Assembly (NCBI RefSeq): GCF_048263965.1
Contig: NZ_JBLXDO010000003.1
Span: forward strand, 124,001-188,000
Length of the DNA: 64,000 nt
Source: Ferrimonas sp048263965
GTDB lineage: Bacteria; Pseudomonadota; Gammaproteobacteria; Enterobacterales; Shewanellaceae
Direction: 5' to 3'
Shown here: one piece after another, positions 12,760 to 22,203 of the stretch
Position numbering within the stretch: the stretch's first letter is position 1
How the letters are laid out: every line of letters begins with the position of its first letter
Position numbers and translations under genes: made by a program
The notes under the pieces: model-generated
Told to the model about the DNA's origin: nothing
What the model saw: the letters and a program-made list of their open reading frames with translations, nothing else
Databases searched by the model: none

Positions 12760-13209
12760 TCAAGCCTCTCTCTTGGCACACATCAAGTCTGCGGAGCAGA
12801 CAACCTTACCGTCGACCTTGGCTTCGGCCGCGTAGAAGCCGATGCCACGCTTGGCTTTCTGGAAGTAGACGTGCAGGTCCAGGGTATCGCCCGGAGTCAC
12901 CTGGCGCTTGAAACGCACATTATCGATGCCGGCGAACAGGTACAGCTCGTTTTCACCCTTACCATAGGTCTTGAACGCCAGAATGGCGGACGCCTGGGCC
13001 AGGGCTTCCAGGATCAGCACACCGGGCATAATGGGTGCAGCCGGGAAGTGGCCGGGGAAGAAGGGCTCGTTGTAGGTCACGTTCTTGCGGGCGTGCAGAG
13101 ACTCACCGGGAACGAAATCGAGGACCCGGTCCACCAGCATAAAGGGGTGACGGTGTGGCAGAAACTGGAGGATCTCATTGACCTCCATGGTGTTCATTTG
13201 CTCAGACAA
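12760..13209 (-). CDS. fabZ: 3-hydroxyacyl-ACP dehydratase FabZ
   Basis: Dehydrates 3-hydroxyacyl-ACP in fatty acid elongation. It is a hot-dog fold protein with LPHRHPFMLVDRV near residues 18-28, catalytic His54 in PGHFPAAPIMPG and Glu68 in LILEALAQ (numbering from the chosen start). That start is a TTG at 13209 with GGAG six bases upstream. ATG codons at 13197 and 13188 are weaker alternatives because they lack a well-placed ribosome site. The gene sits between lpxD and lpxA, as in most Proteobacteria, linking membrane and lipid A acyl supply. Confidence 0.93.
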   Translation of the reverse strand: MSEQMNTMEVNEILQFLPHRHPFMLVDRVLDFVPGESLHARKNVTYNEPFFPGHFPAAPIMPGVLILEALAQASAILAFKTYGKGENELYLFAGIDNVRFKRQVTPGDTLDLHVYFQKAKRGIGFYAAEAKVDGKVVCSADLMCAKREA

Positions 13210-13223
13210 GGTGGGCTCCAAAC

Positions 13224-14261
13224 TTATTCACTATCTTGCTCTGGCTCAGCCAGCTGTTTCTCCAGCTGACGTAAGCGCTGATACATATCTTCCAACTGGC
13301 GCGAGCGCACCGAGTTGCGACGCCAGGACTTGTTGTCCTGAATGGGTGACCCGGACGAGTAAACACCGGGCTTGTTCAGCCCCTTGGTTACCCGGGACAT
13401 CCCGGTAACATGGACACCATCGGCCAGCTCGATATGGCCGGCAATACCGCTGTTGCCGCCAATGATGCAGTGACGGCCAATCTTGGTGCTGCCCGCAACC
13501 ACGGTGCAGCCCGCCAGGGCACTGTGGGCACCGATGACGTCGTTGTGGGCGATCTGACACAGGTTATCGATGATCACCCCCTCCTCGATGATGGTGTCAT
13601 CGATGGCACCCCGGTCTATGGAGGTGTTGGATCCAATCTCAACCCGGTCACCGATGATCACCGTACCGACCTGGGGAATCTTGATCCATTGACCACGCTC
13701 GTTGGCGTAGCCAAAACCGTCTGAACCGATCACCGCACCTGAGTGGATGATGCACTCCTCCCCCACCACCACGCCATGGTACAGGGTCACATTGGCCCAC
13801 AGGCGAGTGGCGCGGCCCACACGGGCACCTCGGCCCACCACGGTGCCGGCGCCAATCTGGGCGCCATCACCGATTACCGCTTCCGCTTCGACTACTGCGT
13901 TGGCGCCGATGCAAACCCCTTCACCCAATTGGGCACTGGGTTCCACCACCGCCGAGGGGTGGATGCTGTCGGCGGCTGCCGGAGTAGTGTCCAGGATCTG
14001 GGCGATGCGGGCGAAGCAGACGTAGGGGTTGGCGGCCACCAGGGCATTGCCCGGATAATTTTCCGCATCCTGCGCAGACAAAATCACCGCTCCAGCGGCG
14101 GTGTTGTCTAACTGTTTACGATATTTGCTGTTTGCCAGAAAACTGATCTGGTCAGGGCCAGCATTTTCAAGGGTGGCCACTCGGGCCACCACTTTACTGC
14201 CGTCCCCCTGAACTGTGGCGCCGACCAGTTCGGCCAGCTCCACCAGGGTTTTGCTTGCCAT
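13224..14261 (-). CDS. lpxD: UDP-3-O-(3-hydroxyacyl)glucosamine N-acyltransferase
   Basis: Adds the N-linked hydroxyacyl chain in the third step of lipid A synthesis. The 345-residue protein has an N-terminal uridine-binding domain (about residues 1-100), a long hexapeptide-repeat beta-helix, the catalytic-histidine region LCQIAHNDVIGAHSALAGC, and a short C-terminal helix rich in Q, E and R. It is 5 bp downstream of skp and begins the lpxD-fabZ-lpxA-lpxB block. Confidence 0.96.
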   Translation of the reverse strand: MASKTLVELAELVGATVQGDGSKVVARVATLENAGPDQISFLANSKYRKQLDNTAAGAVILSAQDAENYPGNALVAANPYVCFARIAQILDTTPAAADSIHPSAVVEPSAQLGEGVCIGANAVVEAEAVIGDGAQIGAGTVVGRGARVGRATRLWANVTLYHGVVVGEECIIHSGAVIGSDGFGYANERGQWIKIPQVGTVIIGDRVEIGSNTSIDRGAIDDTIIEEGVIIDNLCQIAHNDVIGAHSALAGCTVVAGSTKIGRHCIIGGNSGIAGHIELADGVHVTGMSRVTKGLNKPGVYSSGSPIQDNKSWRRNSVRSRQLEDMYQRLRQLEKQLAEPEQDSE

Positions 14262-14266
14262 AGTGC

Positions 14267-14770
14267 TTAGTTGCCTTTACCTACAGCTTGAACCACTTTC
14301 TCGGAGATGTCTGCGGCGCTGTTTACGTACACTGCGGCACCGCGCTGCAGGATCACATCGAACTTCTCCTGCTCAGCCAGGCTGTTGATCGCCAGCTGTA
14401 CCTGCTGCAGCAGTTTCTGCTGCTCTTCCTGCTGACGCTTCTGCATATCTTCCTGCAGGTTGCGGCCCTTGCGGTTGAAGTCGGCGTTCAGGCTCTCCAT
14501 CTGACGGCTCAGCTCGGTTTTCTGAGCGTCGGTCATCAGCAGGGCATCCTTCTGCTGCTTCTCGGACAGAGCCTTCAGCTCCTCCTGCAGCTTGCGCACG
14601 GCAGCCACACGCTCGGCAAACTCAGTCTCCAGGTTCTGCATCATGGATTCGGCCTGAGGCAGCTTGCTCATCACCAGGCGCATGTCCACAACACCGATTT
14701 TCTGGGCCCAGGCGGAGGGAGCAACGGCAACCAACATCAGGGCAAGGGTCATTAACTTCTTCAAACTCAA
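14267..14770 (-). CDS. skp: Periplasmic chaperone Skp/OmpH
   Basis: A trimeric periplasmic holdase that carries unfolded outer-membrane proteins towards the Bam complex. The 167-residue protein has a clear signal peptide (MTLALMLVAVAPSAWA then QKIGVVDM) followed by a long charged coiled coil rich in K, E and Q, which forms the tentacles. It lies 43 bp downstream of bamA, its functional partner, and upstream of lpxD. Confidence 0.95.
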   Translation of the reverse strand: MSLKKLMTLALMLVAVAPSAWAQKIGVVDMRLVMSKLPQAESMMQNLETEFAERVAAVRKLQEELKALSEKQQKDALLMTDAQKTELSRQMESLNADFNRKGRNLQEDMQKRQQEEQQKLLQQVQLAINSLAEQEKFDVILQRGAAVYVNSAADISEKVVQAVGKGN

Positions 14771-14813
14771 ATTCCTCTGTCTTTATTAGGCGGCGACCGA
14801 AGTCGCCGTTTCT

Positions 14814-17303
14814 TTAGAAAGTACGTCCAATATTGAAGGAGAACACTTCACTGTCATCCCCTTCGTACTCTTTGAGCGGCTTCGCCAGACTGAACACCAT
14901 GGGGCCCATGGGGGACAGCCACTGCACTGACAAACCAGCTGAGGCTCGGATTCGGCTCGGATCGGAGTAGTCCTGAATCTTCTCAAATTCGGACTGAGGC
15001 AGCGATCGGTAGCTTTCATAATCGAACTCAGTATCCCATACGTTACCGGCATCGACAAAGAAGCTGGTCCGGACGGAGTTCTTATAGGACTCGTCCAGGA
15101 AAGGCGTCGGAATGATCAGCTCGGCACTCAGGGTTGCGATGGCGTTACCACCGATGGAGCGTCCGCTGTTCACCGCTACGGTATCAGGATCGCCAGGTAA
15201 ACTACAGCCACCGAAGTTTCCGCCTGGCAGTGGGATACAGGGAGTACCGTCACCGGTCAGGTAGAAGGCTCGCGGGCCCACCGAGTTGGTCTTGAAGCCT
15301 CGCAGCACGGTGGAACCACCGGCGTAGAAGTTCTCCCAGAATGGCAGGATGTTGTCCTGATCCTGGTACTGACCATAGCCGTTACCATAACCCAGCTTAC
15401 CCCGGGTCAGGAACACCCAGTCGTGGGTGCGGTTCAGCGGGAAGTAGAAGCTGGTGTCGAAGCTGACCTTGAAGTACTGAACGTCAGATCCGGGGATGGT
15501 CACCTTACCAAACAGCTTCTGGTTGTTACCGGAGGTTGGGAAGGTACCACGGTTCAGGGTACTGCGGGTCCAGTTGGCGTTCAGTTCATAGTTGTCAAAC
15601 GCCAGGGTGCTGCTGGAATCCGTAGGATCGCCATAGATCTCGTAGAACTTCAGTACCTGCTGGTATGGGGACACCTCAGACAGCTCGTTGTGACGGTAGA
15701 ACAGGCCCAGACCCAGGCGGTTGTACTCATTCACAGGCCAGGAGAGGTCGGCACCAATACCATAGGAGTTGTTCTTATAGGACTCCAGATAGTACTCATC
15801 GGCGTCAAACTCAGACCAGTAGACGTTAATGCCAGCACTCACCCCATCCTTGGTAAAGTAGGGATCGCGATAGGTGGCGTTAACACTCTTCTGATAGGAG
15901 TTGTTGTTCAGGTTGATGGCCACGTTGTTGCCCGTGCCCAGGAAGTTGCTCTGAGACACACCCAACTGCAGACTCAGCTTGCTCTCGGTACCATAGCCGA
16001 CACCGAAGTTGAAGGAACCGGATGGCTGCTCCTTCACCTTGTAGCTGACGTCCACCAGATCCTCGCTGCCGGTAACCGGGGTGGTTTCCACCTCGACGGT
16101 CTCGAAGAAGCCCAGACGGTTCAGTCGCTCCTTGGACAGCTCCACGGAACGGCTGTTGAGCCAGGCCCCCTCGAGCTGACGCATCTCACGGCGGAGAACC
16201 TCATCTTTGGTCACTGTGTTACCCGAGAAGCCCACGGAGCGCACGTAGATCCGTTTGCCGGGGTCGACGTTGATGTTGAGGGAAACCTCTTTGGTCTCCT
16301 CGTCCACCTCAGGGTAGGTGGTCACCTTGGGATAGGCGTAGCCGTAGCGTCCGAGGAACTTACCAATAAGCTCCTCGGTAAAGGTGACTTCGCCACCGTT
16401 GTACATCTCACCAGACTCGATGGGTACCAGCGCTTGCATCAGCGCCTCTTTGCCCAGCAGTTCACCGGTGAGGTTGACCTCCTTAACGGTGTACTGTTCG
16501 CCCTCATCGACGTTCACTGTGACGTAGAGACCGGTTTTGTCCGGCGTCATCGCCACCTGGGTGGAGTCCACCTTGAACTTGAGGTAGCCGCGATCGTTGT
16601 AGTAGGAGGTCAGGGTTTCCAGATCCCCCTCAAGACGCTGCTTCTGGTAACGGCGGTCGCCAAAGAAGTCCCACCAAGCCACGTAGTCGGTCAGTTCGAA
16701 CAGACCGATCAGCTCCTCATCGGGGAACACACTGTTACCCACGATGTTGATCTGGTGGATGTCGGCGGCGTCGCCTTCGGTGAACTTCAGCTTCAGCTCA
16801 ACCCGGTTACGCGGCAGGGTGATCACCTGCGCCTTTACCTTGGCGTTGTATTTACCGACGCTGTAGTAGAAATCCTGCAGGCTGCCCTCAATCTCGGTGA
16901 GGATGGTACGGTCCAGGGGTTCGCCGGTCTTGATGCCGGACCCGTCCAGACTCTCCTGCAGCTGCTCATCCTTGATATCTTTGTTGCCGTCGAACACGAT
17001 GTCGGCAATGGTCGGTCGTTCACGGACCAACACCACCAGGGTGTTGCCGTCACGAGCCACGGCGATATCTTCAAAGTTATCGGAAGCATAGAGGGAGCGA
17101 ATCGCCCGCTGCAGAGCCAGGGTGTCCACCTGATCCCCCACCTTTACAGGCAGATTCAGCAACGCAGCACCAAGAGCAACCCGCTGTAACCCCTCAACCT
17201 TAATATCGTCAACCACAAAGGCGTCAAAGCCTGCAGCCTGCCCCTGTGCCGAAATGGCCGCACCGATGAATACCATCGATGCCATAATTTTATTCAGTCT
17301 CAT
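14814..17303 (-). CDS. bamA: Outer-membrane protein assembly factor BamA
   Basis: The central subunit of the beta-barrel assembly machine. The 829-residue precursor has a signal peptide ending near SAQGQAAG, five POTRA domains (the first begins FVVDDIKVEGLQRVA) and a C-terminal Omp85 barrel. The barrel contains the conserved loop-6 motif VLRGF at about residues 664-669 and ends in the aromatic F of FNIGRTF. A cysteine pair (PCIPLPGGNFGGC) sits in the extracellular loop region just after VLRGF. Confidence 0.97.
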   Translation of the reverse strand: MRLNKIMASMVFIGAAISAQGQAAGFDAFVVDDIKVEGLQRVALGAALLNLPVKVGDQVDTLALQRAIRSLYASDNFEDIAVARDGNTLVVLVRERPTIADIVFDGNKDIKDEQLQESLDGSGIKTGEPLDRTILTEIEGSLQDFYYSVGKYNAKVKAQVITLPRNRVELKLKFTEGDAADIHQINIVGNSVFPDEELIGLFELTDYVAWWDFFGDRRYQKQRLEGDLETLTSYYNDRGYLKFKVDSTQVAMTPDKTGLYVTVNVDEGEQYTVKEVNLTGELLGKEALMQALVPIESGEMYNGGEVTFTEELIGKFLGRYGYAYPKVTTYPEVDEETKEVSLNINVDPGKRIYVRSVGFSGNTVTKDEVLRREMRQLEGAWLNSRSVELSKERLNRLGFFETVEVETTPVTGSEDLVDVSYKVKEQPSGSFNFGVGYGTESKLSLQLGVSQSNFLGTGNNVAINLNNNSYQKSVNATYRDPYFTKDGVSAGINVYWSEFDADEYYLESYKNNSYGIGADLSWPVNEYNRLGLGLFYRHNELSEVSPYQQVLKFYEIYGDPTDSSSTLAFDNYELNANWTRSTLNRGTFPTSGNNQKLFGKVTIPGSDVQYFKVSFDTSFYFPLNRTHDWVFLTRGKLGYGNGYGQYQDQDNILPFWENFYAGGSTVLRGFKTNSVGPRAFYLTGDGTPCIPLPGGNFGGCSLPGDPDTVAVNSGRSIGGNAIATLSAELIIPTPFLDESYKNSVRTSFFVDAGNVWDTEFDYESYRSLPQSEFEKIQDYSDPSRIRASAGLSVQWLSPMGPMVFSLAKPLKEYEGDDSEVFSFNIGRTF

Positions 17304-17332
17304 AGACGAAGATTCTTATTATTTCCTTGGGC

Positions 17333-18682
17333 TTACAGTCGTGCTACGTCATTGACGATAGCGATAATCATCAACATCAGAACCAATGCGGATCCGATGC
17401 GATACCCCACATCCTGAATCCGTTCAGGAACCGGCTTACCGGTAACCAGCTCCACAGCAAAGTAGAGCAGGTGGCCCCCATCCAGTACCGGCAGAGGCAG
17501 TAAATTGATGATCCCCAGGTTGACGCTGATCAGCGCCAGGAACCCCAGGAAGTAGACCAGACCGAATCCTGCGGTGCTGCCTGCCCCCTGAGCGATGGAG
17601 ATGGGACCACTTAGGTTACTCACCGCAAGGTCCCCAGTAAACAATTTACCTATTGTTTTTAACGTCAGTTCAACCAACTGCCAGGTGCGATCAAGCGAGG
17701 GCCCCACGGCGGACAGCAGCCCGTAGCTGAGATCCACCTGATACTCCTTGGGCCAGGGCTCCATGGTCGGGGAGATCCCCACCTTGCCCACCAGCTTGCC
17801 CTCCTCTGAGGTGACCTCATCGGGCACCACAGTCAGGGTCATGCTGTTGAAATCACGCTGTACGGTGAAGCTCATTGGCTTGCCCGGGTGGGCTTCCACC
17901 TCGGTGACCAGCAGCTCCCAGTCGTGGTAGGGCTCACCGTTCACCGCCATCAGCTTGTCACCGACCCGCATGCCAGCCTGATAGGCCGCACCCTCTTCGG
18001 TCACCAGTCCCAGGACATTGCTGACCTGAGGCCGCCAGGGCATCACACCCAGGCTGACAAACAGAGGCTCTTTGTCCGGCTGCACCTTCCAGTCTGAAAT
18101 ATCCAGATTGACGGTTCTGGGCCGACCATCCTCCTCCAGGGTCAGAGTCATCTGCTCGTTGCCGATGTACTCCACCATGGCCAAGTTGACCGCTTCCCAG
18201 TCCACCGTCTCCCGCTGACCGACCCTGGTGATGATCGACTGGGGCGAGATGGCCGCTTCGGCGGCAATGGTGCTGGGCGCAACCTCTCCCACCACGGGAC
18301 GCACTGTGGGCACGCCCATCAGGAACATCACATAGAAGGCAAAGATGGCGAAGGCGAAGTTGGCCAGCGGCCCGGCGGCAACAATGGCGATTCGCTGCCA
18401 GACCGTTTTGGCGTCAAAGGCCTGCGCCTTCAGGTGGTCGGGAACCTCCTCGACACGGCTGTCCAGCATCTTGACGTAACCCCCCAGGGGGATGGCAGAC
18501 AGGCTGTACTCAGTGCCGTCCTTGCCAATCCGACGAAGCAGCACCTTGCCGAAACCGATGGAGAAACGCTCCACCTTGACTCCGCAACGGCGGGCCACCC
18601 AAAAGTGGCCATATTCGTGGACGGCAATCAGGATTCCCAGGGCAACCAGAAAGGCGCCGAGACTCCAAAAAAACTGAAACAT
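17333..18682 (-). CDS. rseP: Site-2 intramembrane zinc metalloprotease RseP
   Basis: Cleaves anti-sigma-E RseA inside the inner membrane during the envelope stress response. The 449-residue protein has HEYGH at residues 22-26 (zinc ligands and catalytic Glu), two periplasmic PDZ domains in the middle and the third metal-ligand motif PLPVLDGGH near residue 397. Its start overlaps the dxr stop codon (TAATG), so coupling is likely. It is followed closely by bamA, the usual arrangement. Confidence 0.96.
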   Translation of the reverse strand: MFQFFWSLGAFLVALGILIAVHEYGHFWVARRCGVKVERFSIGFGKVLLRRIGKDGTEYSLSAIPLGGYVKMLDSRVEEVPDHLKAQAFDAKTVWQRIAIVAAGPLANFAFAIFAFYVMFLMGVPTVRPVVGEVAPSTIAAEAAISPQSIITRVGQRETVDWEAVNLAMVEYIGNEQMTLTLEEDGRPRTVNLDISDWKVQPDKEPLFVSLGVMPWRPQVSNVLGLVTEEGAAYQAGMRVGDKLMAVNGEPYHDWELLVTEVEAHPGKPMSFTVQRDFNSMTLTVVPDEVTSEEGKLVGKVGISPTMEPWPKEYQVDLSYGLLSAVGPSLDRTWQLVELTLKTIGKLFTGDLAVSNLSGPISIAQGAGSTAGFGLVYFLGFLALISVNLGIINLLPLPVLDGGHLLYFAVELVTGKPVPERIQDVGYRIGSALVLMLMIIAIVNDVARL

Positions 18683-19872
18683 TAAGCTCCTCTGGCGATC
18701 CAGCTGTCGGCCAGCACTCTGGCCTCCCTGTCCAGCTCACCGAGGGCGGACAAGGTCATCAAAGGGCTCAGGTCCGCCCGTTCCAGACAGTGGGCGTTGA
18801 CCCGGGCAATGTCGGTAAACCTGATCTGTCCCTTCAGAAACGCCGCCACCGCCTGTTCGTTGGCAGCATTGAGAACCGTGGTTGCCTCCTGGCCACTGTT
18901 GCAGGCGTCCATCGCCAGCTTCAGACAGGGGTAACGCTGGAAATCCGGCGCTTCGAAGGTTAATTGTCCGACCTTGAAGAAATCCAAAGGTTCCACGCCG
19001 CTGTGGATTCGAGTCGGATGGGAAAGACTGTGGGCAATAGGTGTGCGCATGTCAGGTTGGCCCATCTGAGCCAGCACTGAGCCATCCTGGTACTGCACCA
19101 TGGAGTGGATGACACTTTGAGGGTGGATCACCACCTGAATCTGTTCTGGGGTAGCGTTGAACAGCCAGCGCGCTTCGATGTACTCCAGCCCCTTGTTCAT
19201 CATGGAGGCGGAGTCGACCGAGATCTTCTGTCCCATGCTCCAGTTGGGGTGGGCACAGGCCTCGGCCGGCGTGATGAGATCGAAACTGTCCAGAGCTCGG
19301 GTGCGGAATGGCCCGCCAGAGCCGGTCAAAAGCAGGTGAGAGATGCCGTTGCCGGCCAGGTCGCAGTGACCCAGGGTGTCCTGCACCTGTGTGGGCAGGC
19401 TCTGGAAGATGGCGTTGTGTTCGCTGTCCACCGGCAGCAGGGTGGCGCCATGCTCGCGCACCGCGTCCATAAACAACCGGCCGGACACCACCAGGGCCTC
19501 CTTGTTGGCCAGCAGAATCCGCTTACCCCGGCGCACCGCCGCCAGGGTGGAACTGAGCCCCGCCGCGCCGACGATGGCAGCCATCACCACATCCACACTG
19601 TCCAGTTCGGCCACCTGAACCAGGGCCTGGTCACCGGCCAGCACCTGGGTGTCCACCTTACCGCTCAGCGCCCTCTCCAGGGCCAGAGCCGCATCGGCAT
19701 CCACCATCACCGCATAGGCTGGGCGAAACTCCTCGCACAGAGCCACCATCGCCTGCCAATTGCCATTGGCGGTCAGTACCTCGACCTCATACTGCTCTGG
19801 GTGCCGGCGCACTACGTCCAGGGTGCTGCTACCAATGGAGCCAGTGGCCCCAAACAGCGCGAGTCTTTGCAT
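18682..19872 (-). CDS. dxr: 1-deoxy-D-xylulose 5-phosphate reductoisomerase
   Basis: Second enzyme of the methylerythritol phosphate isoprenoid pathway, making MEP with NADPH. The 396-residue protein shows the NADPH-binding GATGSIGSSTLDVV at its N-terminus, the metal-binding PVDSEHNAIFQ region and the active-site SASMMNKGLEYIEA. The ATG at 19872 is preferred over an in-frame GTG four codons earlier that lies inside the cdsA end. Two bases separate it from the cdsA stop. Confidence 0.96.
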   Translation of the reverse strand: MQRLALFGATGSIGSSTLDVVRRHPEQYEVEVLTANGNWQAMVALCEEFRPAYAVMVDADAALALERALSGKVDTQVLAGDQALVQVAELDSVDVVMAAIVGAAGLSSTLAAVRRGKRILLANKEALVVSGRLFMDAVREHGATLLPVDSEHNAIFQSLPTQVQDTLGHCDLAGNGISHLLLTGSGGPFRTRALDSFDLITPAEACAHPNWSMGQKISVDSASMMNKGLEYIEARWLFNATPEQIQVVIHPQSVIHSMVQYQDGSVLAQMGQPDMRTPIAHSLSHPTRIHSGVEPLDFFKVGQLTFEAPDFQRYPCLKLAMDACNSGQEATTVLNAANEQAVAAFLKGQIRFTDIARVNAHCLERADLSPLMTLSALGELDREARVLADSWIARGA

Positions 19873-19874
19873 GG

Positions 19875-20732
19875 TCAAATCCACCAGTAAAGGTACAGCA
19901 GAGCAAACACCGGCATCGCGGCGGTGATGCTGTCAATTCGATCAAGGATACCACCATGGCCAGGCAACAGGCGACCGCTGTCCTTGATATTGGCACTGCG
20001 CTTGAACATGCTTTCAGACAGGTCCCCCAGGGCGGAGGAGAGTGCAGTCAGCAGTACTGCCGCCAGCACAGGAATAAAACCGTTATTGGGCAGGTAGTTC
20101 CAGGCCGCTGCTGCCAGCAGGGCACACACCAGCAGGCCGCCGGCCAGACCTTCGATGGTCTTACCCGGGCTGACATGGCGGGCCAGTTTATGCTTACCGA
20201 AGGCGCGACCGAAGAAGTAGGCACCGGTATCCGCGCCCCAGACAATCAGCAACACCGCCAGCACCAGGTAGGCACCATAGTGGGGATCCTGCATCTGAGG
20301 GGCACTGTGCAGCACCAGCATGGCCACAAAGGCCGGCAGCAGCGTCAGCTGGCCAAACACCGCCTTGAGTACCATAGAGTGGTGCCAGACACGCACCGAG
20401 CGTACATAGGTCACCACCAGCCCCAGGGCGATCAGCCACCAGATGCCGCCCACCTGGAGCAGCCCCTCGGCCAGAGGATGCAGCTTGTCGCCCAGCCAGA
20501 GCAGTTCACTGGGCACCATAAAGTAGAAGGCACCCATGAGCACGGCCATGGAGAGGGTAAAACTGGCTTGTATCAGGCGGTCGCCTGGTTGAATGAAGCT
20601 GCCCCACTCTTTGGAGGCCAACAGGATCACCAGGGCGATGGCCAGGGCGAAACCGTCCGCGGACAACAGGAAGATGGCGGCCAGTGCTGCCGGCAGCAGC
20701 AGCACGGCGGTTAAAACTCGTTGCTTAAGCAA
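19875..20732 (-). CDS. cdsA: Phosphatidate cytidylyltransferase
   Basis: Makes CDP-diacylglycerol from phosphatidate and CTP, the branch point to all phospholipids. The 285-residue polytopic inner-membrane protein has about eight hydrophobic segments and the C-terminal CDP-DAG synthase signature (SALGDLSESMFKR followed by KDSGRLLPGHGGILDRID). It lies between uppS and dxr in the conserved operon. Confidence 0.95.
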   Translation of the reverse strand: MLKQRVLTAVLLLPAALAAIFLLSADGFALAIALVILLASKEWGSFIQPGDRLIQASFTLSMAVLMGAFYFMVPSELLWLGDKLHPLAEGLLQVGGIWWLIALGLVVTYVRSVRVWHHSMVLKAVFGQLTLLPAFVAMLVLHSAPQMQDPHYGAYLVLAVLLIVWGADTGAYFFGRAFGKHKLARHVSPGKTIEGLAGGLLVCALLAAAAWNYLPNNGFIPVLAAVLLTALSSALGDLSESMFKRSANIKDSGRLLPGHGGILDRIDSITAAMPVFALLYLYWWI

Positions 20733-20759
20733 AAAAAACCTCTTTGGGTTGAATTCTTG

Positions 20760-21518
20760 TTATGGGGCCGAGACCTGGGCGCTGGTCTGGCCGAAGCGAC
20801 GCTGTCGTCCGCAATACTCGTCGAGGCAACTCTCCAGCGCCCGCTCGTCAAAATCAGGCCACAACACCGGGCTGAACACCAGCTCGGCGTAAGCCGCCTG
20901 CCACAGGATAAAGTTGCTGATTCTGTGCTCGCCGCCGGTACGCACCAGCAGATCCACCTCGGGCAGATCCGCCATGGTCAGGTAACGGCTGATGGTGTCT
21001 TCACAGATCTGCTCCATATCCAGGTGGCCCTGCTTCACCTCTTGGGCCACACGACGGGCCGCCTGCATCATGTCCCAACGACCACCATAGTTGGCGGCCA
21101 CGTTGAGCACCAGGCCCTGGCAGTCGGCGGTCATCGCCTCCGCCTTGCGGATACGTTGCTGCAAATCCTCACTGAAGGCAGAGACGTCCCCCACCACCTT
21201 CAAGCGAACATCGTTGCTCTTGAGCAACTTTACCTCACGGGACAACACCGTCATAAACAGCCGCATCAATAATGCGACCTCACGCTCCGGACGCCGCCAG
21301 TTTTCACTGGAAAACGCGAACAAGGTCAACGCCTTGATCCCGTGCTTACGGCAAACGCGAACCGCTTCGCGAACCGCCTTGACCCCGGCACGGTGACCGG
21401 CAAACCTGGGGCGCCCCTTGGACTCGGCCCAACGGCCATTGCCATCCATGATGACGGCAATGTGTCTCGGCAGAGACTCGGCAGATGCCGCTGGTGAGGA
21501 ATCACGACTACTGAGCAT
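20760..21518 (-). CDS. uppS: Undecaprenyl diphosphate synthase (cis-prenyltransferase)
   Basis: Condenses isopentenyl diphosphate units onto farnesyl diphosphate to form the C55 carrier of peptidoglycan and O-antigen. The 252-residue protein has the family motif HIAVIMDGNGRWAE with catalytic Asp25, and the C-terminal DLLVRTGGEHRISNF. The start is set at the ATG 21518. A longer open frame beginning TTG at 21593 would run through the hairpin that terminates frr, so it is rejected. Confidence 0.95.
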   Translation of the reverse strand: MLSSRDSSPAASAESLPRHIAVIMDGNGRWAESKGRPRFAGHRAGVKAVREAVRVCRKHGIKALTLFAFSSENWRRPEREVALLMRLFMTVLSREVKLLKSNDVRLKVVGDVSAFSEDLQQRIRKAEAMTADCQGLVLNVAANYGGRWDMMQAARRVAQEVKQGHLDMEQICEDTISRYLTMADLPEVDLLVRTGGEHRISNFILWQAAYAELVFSPVLWPDFDERALESCLDEYCGRQRRFGQTSAQVSAP

Positions 21519-21535
21519 GAAGGTGTTAATCCCGG

Positions 21536-21580
21536 CAAATAAAAACAGAAACGCCGCGTAGTATATCCAAACGCGGCGTC
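21536..21580 (-). terminator. Terminator or attenuator downstream of frr
   Basis: A perfect 9-bp stem (ACGCCGCGT at 21551-21559 with ACGCGGCGT at 21571-21579) is followed on the minus strand by a T-rich run. It lies between frr and uppS and probably separates the translation-factor genes from the lipid block, in full or in part. Confidence 0.75.
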
Positions 21581-21607
21581 GATTCGCTAGCAAACGGGGA
21601 CGTTTGC

Positions 21608-22165
21608 TTAGATCTCCATCAGCTCGGCTTCTTTCTCGGCCAGCACGGCGTCGACGGCCTTAACGAACTTATCGGTCAGCTTCTGAATGTCATCCTCAGC
21701 GCGACGAGCATCGTCCTCACTGATCTCCTTCTCTTTTTCCAGCTCCTTGATGTGGGAGTTAGCATCACGACGGATGTTACGGATGGCCACTTTGCCGTTC
21801 TCAGCTTCGGCGCGAACCACTTTAACCAGGTCCTTACGGCGCTCTTCGGTCAGAGGAGGCAGAGGGATGCGGATGGTGGTGCCGGCGGAGTTGGGGTTCA
21901 GACCCAGGTCAGACGCCATGATCGCCTTTTCAACCGCCTGAATCATGGAGCGGTCGAATACGGTCACAGCCAGGGTACGGCTGTCTTCGGTGGAGATGTT
22001 GGCCACCTGCTTCAGAGGGGTATCGGCGCCGTAGTAAGAGACTACGATGGTGTCCAGCAGGCTGGGGTGAGCCCGGCCGGTACGAACCTTGGCCATCTGT
22101 GTGCGGCAGGCTTCCACACTCTTATCCATGCGCGCTTCGGCGTCTTGCTTAATGTCGTTAATCAC
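21608..22165 (-). CDS. frr: Ribosome recycling factor
   Basis: Splits post-termination ribosomes together with EF-G. Its 185 residues equal the E. coli length. It begins MINDIKQDAEARMDKSVEA, contains the KVRTGRAHPSLL segment of the three-helix domain, and ends in the long helix KEAELMEI. It follows pyrH by 38 bp in the standard rpsB-tsf-pyrH-frr order. Confidence 0.97.
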   Translation of the reverse strand: MINDIKQDAEARMDKSVEACRTQMAKVRTGRAHPSLLDTIVVSYYGADTPLKQVANISTEDSRTLAVTVFDRSMIQAVEKAIMASDLGLNPNSAGTTIRIPLPPLTEERRKDLVKVVRAEAENGKVAIRNIRRDANSHIKELEKEKEISEDDARRAEDDIQKLTDKFVKAVDAVLAEKEAELMEI

Positions 22166-22203
22166 GGTGAACTTCCTTACGGTGTCGACTCGATGCGTAA
22201 ATA

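Noticed and set aside
15423..17189. 588-codon plus-strand open frame
   Set aside because: Antisense shadow of bamA.
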